Assembly (NCBI GenBank): GCA_003508835.1
Contig: PUFA01000092.1
Span: 3,162,001 to 3,226,000 of the forward strand
Length of the DNA: 64,000 nucleotides
Direction of reading: 5' to 3'
Origin: Eonycteris spelaea
Lineage: Eukaryota > Chordata > Mammalia > Chiroptera > Pteropodidae
Under the pieces are notes generated by a model. That model searched no databases, had not been told where the DNA came from, and saw nothing but the letters and a program-made list of their open reading frames with translations. Of this stretch, positions 24,001 through 36,764 are shown one piece after another; the stretch's first letter is position 1; each line of letters starts with the position of its first letter. Position numbers and translations under genes: made by a program.

Positions 24001-24244
24001 GCTTTTCATCTGAAATAATTTGCTCCTAACCCATCACTGAATCTTTAATTTCAAGAATTTTATTTTTCATTTCCCTTTGTATTTAGGTATTTTTAAAATC
24101 TTCCTTTTCTTTTCCATTTATCTCACAGTCATTATTCTCATTTTTCTCTCTAGTCATATTATCTCAAGTTTTGGGGGTATGCTCCTGTCTGTCATTGCAT
24201 CTCTCCGTTCTAAAATTCATCAGATTGTTGTTTATTTTTTGACT

Positions 24245-24590
24245 CAAGAATTTTTTCCAGTTTTATTGAGAAATAACTGGCATACATCTTTGTATACATT
24301 TAAGGTATATAGCGTGATGATTTGATTTACATATATTGTGAAATAATTAGCACGGTAAGTTCAGCTAACATCCATCTTCTAACATAGATACAAAAAAAAG
24401 AAAAGAAAAAGGAAATAAATTTTATCCTTGTGATGAGTACTCTCAGAATTTACTCTCTTAATGACTTTCCTGTATATCACATAGCAGTGTTAGCTGTAGT
24501 CATCGTGTTATACATTTGGGAGTTTGTACTTGTGTTTAGAAAGACCATAAATGCAAATATTTCAATCATTAAGAATTTTTTAACAAACAA
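24245..24590 (-). mobile_element. L1 3' end, antisense
   Basis: Reversed L1MA/MB-type 3' region: 'ttttattgagaaataactgg', 'ttaaggtatatagcgtgatg', 'tatattgtgaaataattagc', 'gttcagctaacatccatc', 'gatgagtactctcagaattt' and 'gtgttagctgtagtcatcg'. The order and spacing agree with the family. Noncoding. Confidence 0.75.
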
Positions 24591-24599
24591 ATAAAATAA

Positions 24600-25330
24600 A
24601 ACAACAAACCCCTACATCTGTTAAGGAACTGACCCAGCAGAAAGGATAGTCTTTCCCTCAACTCTAAGTCACTAACGGCTCTTAGGTACAGAAACTTAAT
24701 TCTGAAAGTGTTTGAAAATGCAGTAAAAGCAATAGCTCTTTCCTGTGCAGATATACAACAACCGAATAAAAAGACAAGATTTCAGGAGATTCTAGGAACC
24801 CCTAGGATGACTATGGATGAAGAAATATTACTTTAGTATATTTGACTAATGTATATAATATTTAGGGCTAAAGAAGTTGCTTCTAAGAGAGAAATTAGCT
24901 ATTTATGACAAATGTTCCATAAAACACTCAAAAAGGAGTACAATTTTCAGAAGATTTATAATTTACTAAAACTAAGGTATTGAATTTAAAAGTGATCCCA
25001 AATACCAAAGGTCAGAAGCAGAGATGCCTGAAATATTTTTAAATCCCAAGTTGGACTCAAGTTTTAAAATTTATCCTCAATCTGTATTAATGATATGACC
25101 TTGGAGCTTTTATGGTAAAAATAAATAATAAAATCAGCAAAATGAAGAGACATTTTTTTGTACCTTTTATCCTTGGTCATTTGACAGCTATTTATCTATT
25201 CATATTCTACAAATATTTTTGAGCTCCTACACTTATAAAAAGTCATATTATCATAAATAACAAATCATACAGATCTTTGCTAAGATGGAGTACAAGACAC
25301 AGAAAAGATAAGAGGTAATTACAACCATTA
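24600..25330. other. Low-copy sequence, nothing recognised
   Basis: AT-rich sequence without a recognisable repeat, exon or RNA gene. Confidence 0.5.
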
Positions 25331-25334
25331 AAAT

Positions 25335-25525
25335 AATAAAATAGTTAGCATTTACTGATTTTTAAGTTCTGTACTAAGTTCTTTATATGCATAACAGTAG
25401 CTAATCCATAAAACAACCTTGAGATACTTCCCCACTTGTTATAGATGAGAAATCTGAGGACAGGAAAGTTAATTTGCCCATGGATAGTAATGGTAGACTT
25501 TGGATTGAACTCACACAGGTTGACT
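25335..25525 (-). repeat. MIR SINE, antisense
   Basis: Reversed MIR landmarks: 'gttagcatttactgattttt', 'cttcccacttg'-type centre, 'atagatgagaaatctgagga', 'gttaatttgcccatggatag' and 'tggattgaactcacacaggt' (reversed tRNA-like B-box region). Confidence 0.75.
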
Positions 25526-25539
25526 CGGGAGGTGATTTT

Positions 25540-26130
25540 ATGAAAGGTTTTCTAAAGGAAGTAGCATAACTGAAACTTGAAGAATATAGAGCATTTAGTG
25601 CAAACTAGGACTGGGGAAGAATGTCCTAAGAATAAATAAGCATGTGAACAAGCCTAGAGATAAGAAAAAAACATGGCATATTTGAGAATTTTGAAGTGTT
25701 TCAATCTGGCTTGTCAAGATATGCAAGTATAGGGACAGCAAGGGAAGATGATCAAGAGCTAAGAAGGCACCATGAAAGAAATCTTGAACCTTGATAATGG
25801 AATTACTTTTGAGTGGAAAGTAGAATCCTACATAGGTTTTAAATTGGGGAATGATCTAATCAGAGTGTGGGAGATAGATCAGAGGAAAGACAGGTTAATT
25901 TAGATGTCATTATAATAATTCAAGTAAGAGACAACACTGAATTAAATCCAGGTAGTCACTGTGATGGTAGAAAACCGGACATTTGAGAATAAAAAAATGC
26001 AAATTGGACAAGCTCTCTAATTTGTTGGACATTTGAGCAGAGAAGAGTAAACAGTTGTGGATGATGTTCAGTTTTCCTGCTTGAAAAACCAGGAGAATGG
26101 TGGTACCATTAATGGGTTCCTGGAACACAA
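25540..26130 (+). repeat. Possible very old interspersed repeat
   Basis: Wording such as 'taactgaaacttgaagaata', 'ttaaattggggaatgatcta', 'attataataattcaagtaag' and 'agaatggtggtaccattaat' follows the order of a common, very old mammalian dispersed repeat whose consensus reads like '...gcaggggagtgacatgatc...gtccaggcaagagatgatgg...'. The family is not certain. Similar text appears near 32.8 kb and 63.9 kb. Confidence 0.4.
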
Positions 26131-28600
26131 GAATAAGGATATATTTGTGAAAAACATGATGATTTTACCTGCATTATAAACAGGCTGACTGTGGTATTGA
26201 TCAATGCAGGAAGAGCTATGCAGTAGGGATTTTGAAGTGAAAGAGACTAGAACTTGACACCTCTAGGGCCTCTGCAAACCAGAGCTATCAGAGTAGATAA
26301 AATTGCAAAGAAGTTTGAAATGAGATGCAAATCACCCCCAGGGCCAATACAAGGATTAACACACTTTGAAGGACACAAGGGGAAGAAGAGCTTGAAAAAG
26401 GCTGATGGGGAATAAGGAAACCTGAATAAAAGGACTGAAAACAGAATACAGACAATGAATTTCAAATATGTCACAAATGAAACAACTGAAATGAACAAAC
26501 TTAGAAGAGTTCCAGCTCTCTCTTCAGTTTATTATAAAAACCAGTAGGGTATTGAATGTTACTCCAACTTACAAAAATGATCTAAACATGCTGCCTAAAT
26601 TGGTTACTGGCAGAGACAAGCTTAGGGAATATAATAAACCAGCTAATATAATGCTTTATTTCTTTATATGAATAACATTCTCCACTGAAAAGAGAAAATA
26701 GAAGCAAACAAGTAGGATCCCTGAGAGAAATAAACGGTATTCATCTGTTAGAAAAGGAAGTGGATTTAGAGGATTCTCTTCACAGTTTATGGCATATGGA
26801 AATAATCTGACTGAAAAAGCAAACTATGACAAGAACAAAATTAAGAACTACATCAAAATACAAGAAAAAGCCTCAAAGCATTAGGAGTAGTTACTTTTAG
26901 TTTGATTTAAAAAAAATAAATTGTTGATGCCTAATTTTGATTATTTACTTAAAGGTCAGTCAAAATAACCATAAATTTATATTTAATATAGAATTACTTC
27001 ATTATTAGAAAGAAGATATTCAAAAGCAAGTATATATCAACTACAATATTTCCTTAGAATGGAAAACCAGTGTTATCCAGTTCCTCTTTACTTCCAGCTC
27101 ATAACCCTTTTTCTACATGGTCACATGTCTTTCCATATAAACATTTACGGATTTGTTTCTTAGACTGCCAAAATAAGTAAACAATTTGCTAACTTGAGCT
27201 TTAATATCTTAATAATGAAGACCTGACAAAAATGTTATAATTTACCATATACATTAATATATTACATTAAAAATCAGAAATCCATAATTCTCTAAAAACA
27301 ATACATGAATTTAATTAAATTGCAATAATAAAACCAATAGTTTTAAGAGAGAGTGAAGACTAAGAGAAGTGATTCAAGAAGACTGCTTAGATAAACTTAA
27401 ATGTTTCTAAAGGGTTGACTACATCGAGAACAGAAATGTTTTGCTCAATTTGACACTAGTGACCTTACCAGAAATCACTGTTGACTTTTGTAAAAGCAGT
27501 GAAAGAAGCAGAATTAGGATTTCAGAGGTCTGAATAAGTGGGTGTGAAATGGAGTTATTGCTTATGATCATCACTTTGAGACCTTTGCTTATCTATATAA
27601 AGGACAAGGAAGAAGGATCATGAAAGGAAATTTTAAAGACAGAATTTCTAAAGCATGTTTAAAGGCTAATGAGTATAACGCTAGTGATTCAGATGAAATT
27701 GTCTCTTGTGCTACAGAAAATGTTTTCCCCCTGTTTATATATCCTTAAATTAAGACAGACATATTCATTTCTGATAATTACTAATGAGTAGTATACACAG
27801 ATTCCTCATGGTATTTCTCAGATTTTACCAAGATGTTTCTTAAATTCCATTGTTGTATCTATAGCCAGAGATCAGGTTATTCACACCTCCCAAATCAGTT
27901 CCCAGTATTCATTCATCTATTCATTTATCCAGCCAGCCAGCCAGCCAGTCAGCATGTGTTTTTGTAGGTTTACTACATCCAAGAAATTAAACTAGGGTGG
28001 TCTTTCCAGACCGAGACATCTGAAGTACGACCTTCTATCTCTCTTGTCTGATTCTGTATACACTTAAGTAATTCAGAAGATAAAAATCAACCAAGCAAAT
28101 GTTAAAAAGTCATCTTTACATGAACTCAAATGAGGTCTTCCCCTTCTCCTTTGCCTCCATAGGCAGAAATTATAACAGAACAATGATTACAGTAGAAAAA
28201 GGAATTAACTTTGTGAATAAAGAGGCAATGCATAAACTGTGAACAATGTTTATAATATGTAGAAAATATGACTGATATCTTAAAAAGATTTTAAAAATGA
28301 ATTGGAAAAGAAAAATTGTCAAAATGGAAAAATGATGAACAAGCAATTCTTTAAAAAGCAAAGGATGAAAATAAGGTGTGTTCAACCCTCTAGTAATCTC
28401 AAGTTAAACAATAATGAGAAAACATATTTTTGCTTTTACATTGTCAGTGAATATAAAGAATAAAACCTAGAGTTGGTGAATTATTCAGAAACTGCCAGGG
28501 TCATGACTCTCTGTCTACCTCAAGCAAGTCCTGTATGCCGGAAAAATTTTTTCAGCTATAAAGTCAGGTAGGATTTTTGAAGGGTGTCTATTCCTTTTCA
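26131..28600. other. Low-copy sequence, nothing recognised
   Basis: About 2.5 kb of AT-rich DNA without a recognised element apart from a (CCAG)5 run at 27929. All open frames are short and compositionally AT-driven. Confidence 0.5.
27929..27948. repeat. (CCAG)5 microsatellite
   Basis: Five perfect CCAG units, followed by a CAGTCAGC variant. Confidence 0.95.
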
Positions 28601-28789
28601 TCTTAGTGTCACCATTAACAATTGTCATCTGCTAATGATGCCTCCTGGCCAAAACCTTTTGTATTACCAGTTCTTGCTTTGGTGCTTAAGTGCTGTCATT
28701 TAGCATCTTGACACTCTGATGCTTCATTATCTCCACCAAATGAAAGCCCAGTTCAATGGCAACATTGCTTGTCTTTATCCTTTTTCAAA

Positions 28790-29030
28790 TATGGTACTTA
28801 TCTCACTAATGCACATTTAATATTTAATACTGTAATGTACCAAAGCACTTGATACTTATCCTACTTATCCTGACCTATTTCTTTTTTTTTTTTAGATAGT
28901 ACGTGTCATCTTATGACATATTATGAATTTTTTCACTTGTCATGTTTGTTTATCATTTATAGTATGTCTTCCCTTCCCTCTACCACCACTGGAATGTAAA
29001 AAGTTTCAAAAGGGCATGAATCATTGCTTT
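28790..29030 (+). mobile_element. Probable L2 LINE 3' fragment
   Basis: Text resembling the L2 tail: 'gtaccttatctcactaatgc'-like wording, 'catttatagtatgtcttcc', 'accaccactggaatgtaaa' and 'agggcatgaatcattgcttt' (for 'gagggcagggaccatgtct'). A T-run sits at 28883-28894. Confidence 0.5.
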
Positions 29031-29561
29031 GCAGAATGATAAATCTCAAGTGTTGAGGAAGGGAGGGGTGGGGGAAGAGAGAGAATGAATATATACCTCA
29101 ATTTATTGACAATAAGAGGGTTCTCTGAGCCCTCTCAATAGACATGGTTAGAGAGTGGACCACTGAGTCTCTCTTGACAAATCCACTCTAAGTCCTTTCT
29201 CCCTAAGACTTTGAGTACCTTCCAAGAGATGCTTTATATATTTTTGCCAAACTAAGGATGTCATCACAGTCTCTATGTTTCAATTATTAAACAAAGCAAA
29301 TTTATTTTCTCCAAATGCTCCACATCAATTAGAATTGATCTATGTAATAATCAATACTGCTCAAAGAAGGGTCTGGCACTTTTCCTAGCTCCTGGAAAGT
29401 AATCTCTAATCCCTTAAAATGTCCTACCTGATAAGAGTGTCTATTTTACTTGGAGGCCTTAAACCAACCAGATAGTCTATGCTACAATGTGATTTATGAT
29501 GAAGGCCTAGGGTCATGCAGTATGAGCTTGATTTCTGTAGAGGCTAAAGACTAAGGTAGGG

Positions 29562-29910
29562 TATGTGTTAGTCATCCATGCCTATGTAACCAATACCAAT
29601 AAAAACCCTGGACACCCAGGCACAGATGAGCTTCTGGGAGTGGCAATATTCTATGCATATTGTCAACATTATTGGTAGGAGAAATAAGCATTGTCAACGT
29701 GACTACACTGGGAGAAGACAAGTCGAAGTTTTACACCTATTCTTTTCTGATTCCTAACCTATGCATCCCATTGATTTCCTTTGCTGATTTTAATCTCTAT
29801 TTGTTCACTGCAATTAACTATAACAGTGCATATAATAGCTCTGAGTTCTATGATTCCTTTTAGTGAATTCTTGAATCTAAGGTCTTAAAGACCTCCTGAA
29901 TTGTATGTAC
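29562..29910 (+). mobile_element. Ancient ERV-type LTR remnant
   Basis: Contains 'aataaaaaccctggacaccc', 'gatgagcttctgggagtgg', 'attgtcaacattattggtag', 'gactacactgggagaagac', 'cctttgctgattttaatct', 'tcactgcaattaactata' (decayed polyadenylation region) and 'ctgagttctatgattcctt'. This series matches an old ERV LTR type common across placentals. The family name is not certain. The 67-codon frame inside it (29660-29863) is coincidental. Confidence 0.6.
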
Positions 29911-29914
29911 TATG

Positions 29915-30890
29915 CTAAGCGTATTGTTATGAAGAAAATGAGCCTAATCTCTCCCTCTTCTTGATTTAGAATAATCAGAATTAATTCTATGCATATTCCC
30001 CAGGTTGCTGCTGCTGATATAAACAGCGAAATCTTTCACTTAACTTCCAGCAAAGAGAAAATTATGAAAATGTGGCTAGTTTAACAGGTTGAAGAAATGG
30101 TCTAAAATTGTTAAATTGAGCTAATAAAAGGCCAATAGTAAGTCCTTTCATGATCGCCTGACCACCACCTTCCCACTGCTGTGTAAAAAGTGGATAGAAG
30201 CAGAAAATAAGGATTGAAAAAAATGAATAAATTCCTGGGATGAAGTTTAAGAAAAATAATCTACTAATAGAATAAAATAATAAAAATATCCCATATTTAC
30301 CTAAACAAAATAATTGTTCCATTCCATTTGGTATTTATCAGATCATATTAAAAGTATTATATTCAGTTATATTTTGTCATTTTAATAGAAAACTGATTTT
30401 AGTGTCATAAATAAAATGGAAAGCATTAAGTAAAGTGTTTGAAGAAAGGTTCATGAAACTGGACATGTTTAGTTTATTGGAAAGATAATAACAAAATGTG
30501 ATTATTTAATGATACATAAGAAATCATTTTTAAGGAGATTTGGGTCCCTTCTTCCTAGTTAATGGAAGATAATTGTAAATTTGGGAAAGAAGAATTAAAA
30601 TTAATCACAAGAGGCTGGAATAGGCAGCTACACATAAAATTTCATCTACTATGTTGCCTAGAATTGCTCTAGATAATTAATGTCACTTTGTGATTTAGCC
30701 CAAATTAACCAGTGGCCTCAGGGCATCCATCTACTTAGGTACAGCAAGAAAAGTATACTTCAAAATACATATGCAAACATATATGCAGAGAAAGAATACT
30801 GTTAGAGGTAATTCTGGAGGGAAATTATTACCGGTATGCTCCCAGGAACCTTGTCTGTTAACCATTTTTACTAATGACTTGGTTAAAGCT
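29915..30890. other. Low-copy sequence, nothing recognised
   Basis: AT-rich sequence including 30330-30660, which is repeat-free by eye. No feature assigned. Confidence 0.5.
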
Positions 30891-30894
30891 GTTT

Positions 30895-31045
30895 CCATGT
30901 TATCTTATAATTCTTGACATTATTGTCTGTCATCTCATATAGGCTTCTAATTTTTGGAAGGCAAAGAATAGTCATTAGATTTTTCATCCTTATTGCCTAA
31001 CATAGGATCTTAAACATTCTAGAAGCTCAGTAAATGTTTAATAGA
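30895..31045 (+). mobile_element. L2 LINE 3' tail
   Basis: 'cttctaatttttggaaggca', 'catccttattgcctaacata' and 'agaagctcagtaaatgttta' reproduce the end of L2 (gcaccgaggtaggtgctcaataaatgttt-type wording). Confidence 0.65.
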
Positions 31046-31596
31046 AAACAAAGCCATGATAGAACATAACAATAGGCTAGGGGAAAGAAATGTTTTAAAA
31101 AATAAACTTTAGAAGAATAAAATGTTGGATTCCACATACGGTTCCAAAGGTCAAAATTCATGACTACTAATGGAGCACATGTTCTGGCACACTGCATGCG
31201 TGAAGACTAAAGAGATTCAGATGATAGTACAATCTTAAAAGTGTACCAGTATACTGTCCTTCTTCCAAAATAACATTTATTGGAATATCATATCTAGACT
31301 CAAATTATTTCTAACTTTTGAGTACTGATTATGGTATGCCTGGAGTTTAGGATTCATTTATGCATGCCATTCTTTAAAAGTTACAAAATAATATAATCGA
31401 TAAGAGAGTATGGTAGCAATGAGCTGCTAAACTGGGGAACATATGTAGAATAGTGGAAGATTTGGGCTGAGTTACTTTTAGATAAGAGAATATGCATGGG
31501 AAGCAGTGATAGTAACTATTTAAAGAGTTCCTATGTGGCAGAGAGAGGAAAATTTTCTATGTGGTTCTTTAGGGCAACATAGGATTATAAGTAGAG

Positions 31597-31597
<1 letters not shown>

Positions 31598-31644
<47 letters not shown>
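31598..31644. repeat. (TG)23 microsatellite
   Basis: An uninterrupted TG run of 47 bases between otherwise unremarkable sequence. Confidence 0.97.
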
Positions 31645-31647
<3 letters not shown>

Positions 31648-34600
31648 TTTCTTTCTTTTTCAGATCAATAGAAATATTTCACACACCAATCAGATTTATC
31701 ATGAGACTAAGCCCAATTTCCAACAATGGAACTGTCATGTCTAAACAGAAGATGCACAACTACTCAGTATCAAAAATAGTGGGATTCAAGAAAGAAATGA
31801 GCTAAATGACCTGGAAAGTCTCTTCGAATCTTGAAACTCTATAATTCTATAAGTTTTTCATTGGTTTTGCATTTAACTTTGTAAAAGTAATAACAAAAAA
31901 AATAGAGAGAACTTGGTTCCTATGCCATATTTCTTGGCAGCATTTTATTTGTTTTCTGGTAAATCTCTTATGCCAGATACATATCCATGAGGCCATTTTA
32001 AACCAAAATGACTAAATATAAGCTTTGACTGAAACTGAAACAAAGTGTTGCAATACTTATGACTTAGTGGTTTATAATATATTAAAGAAAAAAATAATAT
32101 TTTCTTAAAAACCTATTTCCTTTTCTCTTTATAAAAACAACTATTTACTCAGTAATACCAGGCAGATATTCTGAAGAAGAAATCCCTTACTTAAATAAGT
32201 AGAATTCATTCACCAAACACTGAATAGGAACCTAGTAAGTGCCAGGCACTATACTAGAAATCTACTAGTAACACATGACAGGAGCTTACCTTCTAGGAAC
32301 TCATCTTTGGGGGAGGGGCAGCTGTCAAAGAAAGTGAATGGCATTTAAATGGTGAAATATGTAGGAGATATAAAAGGAATGGCCAGAATGAATTAGGTAC
32401 CTTGAAGAAATCACAGGAAAATGTGTGTGGATGGGCATGTTTGGGGATAGGAGATTGGTGCGCTTGGCAAGGACTAGATTACAAATGTCCTCAGATATGA
32501 GATAAATGATTCTGAACTTCTCAGAGACATTTATCACAGTGTTGTTATTCAGTAGACCAGGTCCTTATGGTCTCTATATGTGTAGCACAGGAAGAGGGAA
32601 TTCATGAACACTGTGCTGTATTTGCGTCACAGCTCTAAAAAAATCTTGTGGTATGTAATCCTCTTTAACACTGTCGAATCAGTGTTTTCTAACTTATTTG
32701 CCCAAAGAACTTTAAAAAAGATGGAATGTACCCTTTAACATCTCTTAAAAATGTTCATGGAAACAATTCAATAAGTTCTTTCCCATATAAAATAAGGAGT
32801 CTAAAGAGTCACTGAAGGGTTTAAGTTGGGACACAACATTACCAATTTTTACTTAGCAAAAGTCATCCCGGTTGCTAAGTAGAAGATGGGATAAAGGGAA
32901 GCCAAGAGACCCCTTGAGAATAATTCAGTTCGAAAAAGATCAAGCCTAGATAGTGAGCTCTTGGTGCCAGGAACCAAGGCTTTTATTTCTGGAGGTCAGG
33001 TGCCACCTTCAAAGCATTCCATACATAGTTCTCACATATACTTTGTTTTGGTTCTGAGTTTTTTCTTTTTGTTTTGAGGCTTTGGAAATGGTCTTTTGAA
33101 AACAACATATATCAACCATATCAGTTTTATGTGAACATCTTTAATGGGGTCAACGTGTGTTCTGTTAAAATTACTCCTAGATGTATATGTGTATTTATAT
33201 TCTCTCTCCTTTGTATATTTTGGGTTAGCTGACTACCTGAATACGTGGCCACTTTTAGCAGATGGGCTTCACCTGCAAAACAGACAGGGAATAACAAACA
33301 GTTCCCCAGAGGCAGCATGTTCCTCAGGTGAAGGTCTTATGTTGACTTTGTTCCCATACACCTCCCTCTTGTTCCTTGTTTCATCCCATTTCCGGGCCCT
33401 GCTTCCTCACAGGGACTTGACTTCCATGGGAATCCTGACTTCCATGCAGTCCTGACTTTTGGCCTGATAGGTTCTGTATTTTTGCAGTGACAATCCCTTC
33501 CCTATTCCTCTTTGTTTTTTTTCACTGATGTTTTCCTTTTCCTTGATGCAGGCTGCTGAAACATCCAAATATATTCCTAATCCACAGCAACTGACTCCTC
33601 CCAGGCCAACTGAGGCTCGTATCTCTCAAATGGGGTAAAACAGAGTCAGAACATATACCTACAGGGTATCTCTAGTAGTAGAACAGGAAAGAGAAAACAT
33701 CTCCAGTAATAACTAGAGGCAGGCATTTTCTACAGAAAATAGGAACTCTTTAGAAATATAATTGACTAATAAATATGTTTATTGCTTATATTTTTAGAGC
33801 TTATTCTCCAGGGACCTTAGTCTGGCTAGACTCAGCTAAAGTTCTCAGACAAATGTTGAAGTTTATGAAAATAGACATGATGGTAACACCTTAGAGTGAA
33901 TACATTACATTGAGAGAGAAAACAGGCAAACAAAAAACCAAGCACCTCCTGATATCTGAGAACTTGTCTGATGTTCACAGCTAGCCCACATTGCTCTTAT
34001 GTTGGACAATCTCACAGACTACCAAGCTCAGACAAATTTCCCCTGTGATCATCATAAAGGGAGATAGAAACAATGTCTGTTTTGGTCTCTGCTAACAGCA
34101 AAATAGAAAGCATCCTCCTTTTCAGCTAATATGAGTGACTGTTGCTTCTTTATCAAATGTAGCTTTATATCATACATACCACGGATAAGATTTACTGAGA
34201 CAGCCAGTCACAGAATTATTCCAGCTTCCTGACAACATCCAGTCTAGAACAAAGTCCCACTTCCTTAGACTCTCCCCACATTACTGAATTGTCAAAGTCC
34301 AAAAGCCATAATAGATCCTTTCAATCTTTTACTGAGGTGCTCTTTGGTTCCCCATGGTATGTGTTCTCCCTCACTGAGTGAATAATAATTCCAACTTCTT
34401 TGACTGCAGGTGTATTTCTAGTGGTCTTTGGCTAAAGGGCATTGGCACCACAGGACAGAAAGGAGTAGCTAAAATTCATGATGTTGGTTGATAATAGACA
34501 TGTTAATAAGATATTATGGTAACTAAATTAAAAAATATTTCACAGATAATAGTGTTATATGTTCTCACTTTTTACTAAAACAGTAATATAAAAAATTAGA

Positions 34601-35570
34601 ACAAAAATAATAAGGGATAGTCAGTCCTAACCCTCATCTCACTAATGGAATTATTTATATTTTTCCCTTGCTTCCTAGTACCTGTGTTCATATTCATATA
34701 TAATTCTAATTATGTTGTATAACTAGATAGATGCAAGTCAACATCTTAAAAAGAGTCGATTATATGATTTTATCAATTAAAAACAAGAAATTTTACCATG
34801 ATAGGTAAAATGTAATTTAGACTAGATAACTATCTAGAACACCACTTTCAGAGATTCTTTGATTCTATATAAAGACAATAAAAATTAGTTACAATTAAAA
34901 ATGGAATAACAACACTATGTGATTAATCCAACATAAAAATGTTCAACTTTCAATGAATAGTAGTGAATTCTGATATTAATTTCCCATTCCATCCCATTAA
35001 GGAGATAATAAAAACAAATGTGGCACCATTCAGCCTAAATTCCTCTTCTGTATGCACCATATTTTGCCTTTCTGGTGTGCATTGAGATGCTGTTTTCCTC
35101 CTTCAAAGCTTTTACTATTATTTGCAGAAAATGATCTGTCTTTAAATCTGCAATTACAGAAAGATCCTTAAAGTAAGTTTGTTAGTCAATGGTATCGCTA
35201 AAGAGGTCTTTTTCCATTGGAAAATCCTGTTCTCTAGTTACTTATTACTGAAAATGATTTCTCTTACCTAGTCTAGCACTAGAAATATCCATTGCCCGAG
35301 TATGAGTCTTGTTTCTGCTCTTCCCAGGCTGTGGGGCAGGAAGGAGGCCGCCACTCTGTTTCCTTGTGGTTATTGGTTCCAGATTGTATCTCAGGTAAAA
35401 TGAATTCCTGCACTGTTTATCAGTATGAGCAATAAGATATATTTTATGTGAACCAATAAGCACACTCTGTCACTCTGTATGAGGCATTTTATTACCCAGA
35501 TATTTAATATCATACCATCTCACTAATCTATAGAGAACAGAATTTTAGTGAAATGGTTTTTTTTTCTGTT
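31645..35570. other. Mostly low-copy sequence
   Basis: About 4 kb with no gene. At 32205-32330 there is 'gtaagtgccaggcactatac' and 'gacaggagcttaccttctag', the wording of a very old dispersed repeat (as at 9545). A 103-codon open frame at 33144-33455 lies opposite a 63-codon frame. It has no motif I can recognise, and its composition is hydrophobic without a defined domain. Confidence 0.5.
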
Positions 35571-35581
35571 TTTCCCCTCCT

Positions 35582-35598
35582 CCCCCCCCCCCCCCCCC
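35582..35598. repeat. Poly-C run (17)
   Basis: Seventeen consecutive C after a pyrimidine-rich lead (tttcccctcctc). Long C homopolymers are rare in mammalian DNA and error-prone in sequencing, so the exact length should be treated as approximate. The G-rich complement could form a quadruplex. Confidence 0.95.
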
Positions 35599-36075
35599 GC
35601 TTAACAGTACAACATAAAACATTTCCATGTTTCTATATAGACTTCATGGATATCATTTTAGCAGGGCTCTTAGAATATTTCACCTAATAAAAATACAATA
35701 ATTTAGTAAAACGGTCTTCTATCAACAGATATTTAAATATTGCTACCAAATATTTGGGAGCATGTGTCTTATAGGAAGATACTATGGAAACTCATTTTTC
35801 TCATATATGTGCTGAAACTAAGAGGTAAAAATAGTCACCATAAATGCCAAAATGTTCATTTCTCTAAGTAAATTAACTAGCTAGCTTAGACATTGCAACA
35901 AAAATTTTAAACCATATTGTTTTGGAGAACTGCCATGTACTTCTCCATTCCTCGTTAGAAAATGACTAGGTTCCACAACCGGGTACATACTTGATGATTA
36001 AATGAGTGCCTTGCACTTCACTAATGAGCAGATAATTGACCAGACGTTGAGAACTCCTGTGGAAGGACAGACAGG

Positions 36076-36135
36076 GACAAGGAGAGGAGAGGAGAGCCAA
36101 GAGAGAGAGAAAAATGTAAGGAAGAGAGAAAAAAG
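36076..36135. repeat. GA-rich purine tract
   Basis: A purine-dominated stretch built from 'gagaggagaggagag' and 'agagagagagaaaaa' words. It is a low-complexity block that also generates the serine/leucine-rich minus-strand open frames there. Confidence 0.9.
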
Positions 36136-36594
36136 CTGCATCTACTTCCAGCAGTCTCCCAGTTAGAAATTCTCCCGTTTGCCCCACAGCCCTGTTTAAA
36201 TTTCGGAATCACCTTCACAGATGCATCTACAGACATTCTTTTATTAGCCTCACTTTACGTTGCTTCAACAACCCTCTTGTCACATTTATATACTTTCTTT
36301 ACTTAAATTTTTGCTTTAAAAAGATTTAGAATTTTATGTAATTTTTCAATTCCATTTAAACTCCATTACATTGAGTAAATATTTGATAAACTTCTCTAAT
36401 AAACTCTCCTATCAGAGAACAACATGTTTTTCTAAATGAAACTGTAAGTCTAACAACATCTTTGTAAGATTCCAACGGAGCTATTTAAAACCATTTCCTT
36501 GCTTTAAAACCATAATACGCTGCTTCTGTTTATTTAGATTTGTTGTTCTCTTTCAGCATCATTCCTTTCACTTCTAATATTGTGATAAGTTTGC

Positions 36595-36760
36595 ACAGCG
36601 ACAAATGATTACTAGAATTAGCAGGGTGATCACACTGTAAAGAATAAAAATGTTGACTCAATATATTGTACACCTGAAATTAATGGCCAATATAAGATTA
36701 TATAATACTGTACTTATACACTTAAATTTTAAAATTTTAAAATTAAATAAAATTCAAGAT
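36595..36760 (+). mobile_element. L1 3'UTR end fragment
   Basis: 'agcagggtgatcacactgta', 'tattgtacacctgaaattaa' and 'taatactgtacttatacac' followed by an A/T-rich tail (ttttaaaattttaaaatt). It is the same L1 3' family as at 6235 but more decayed. Confidence 0.6.
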
Positions 36761-36764
36761 TGAG

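Noticed and set aside
33144..33455. 103-codon plus-strand frame
   Set aside because: No recognisable domain, an overlapping antisense frame, and composition consistent with chance.
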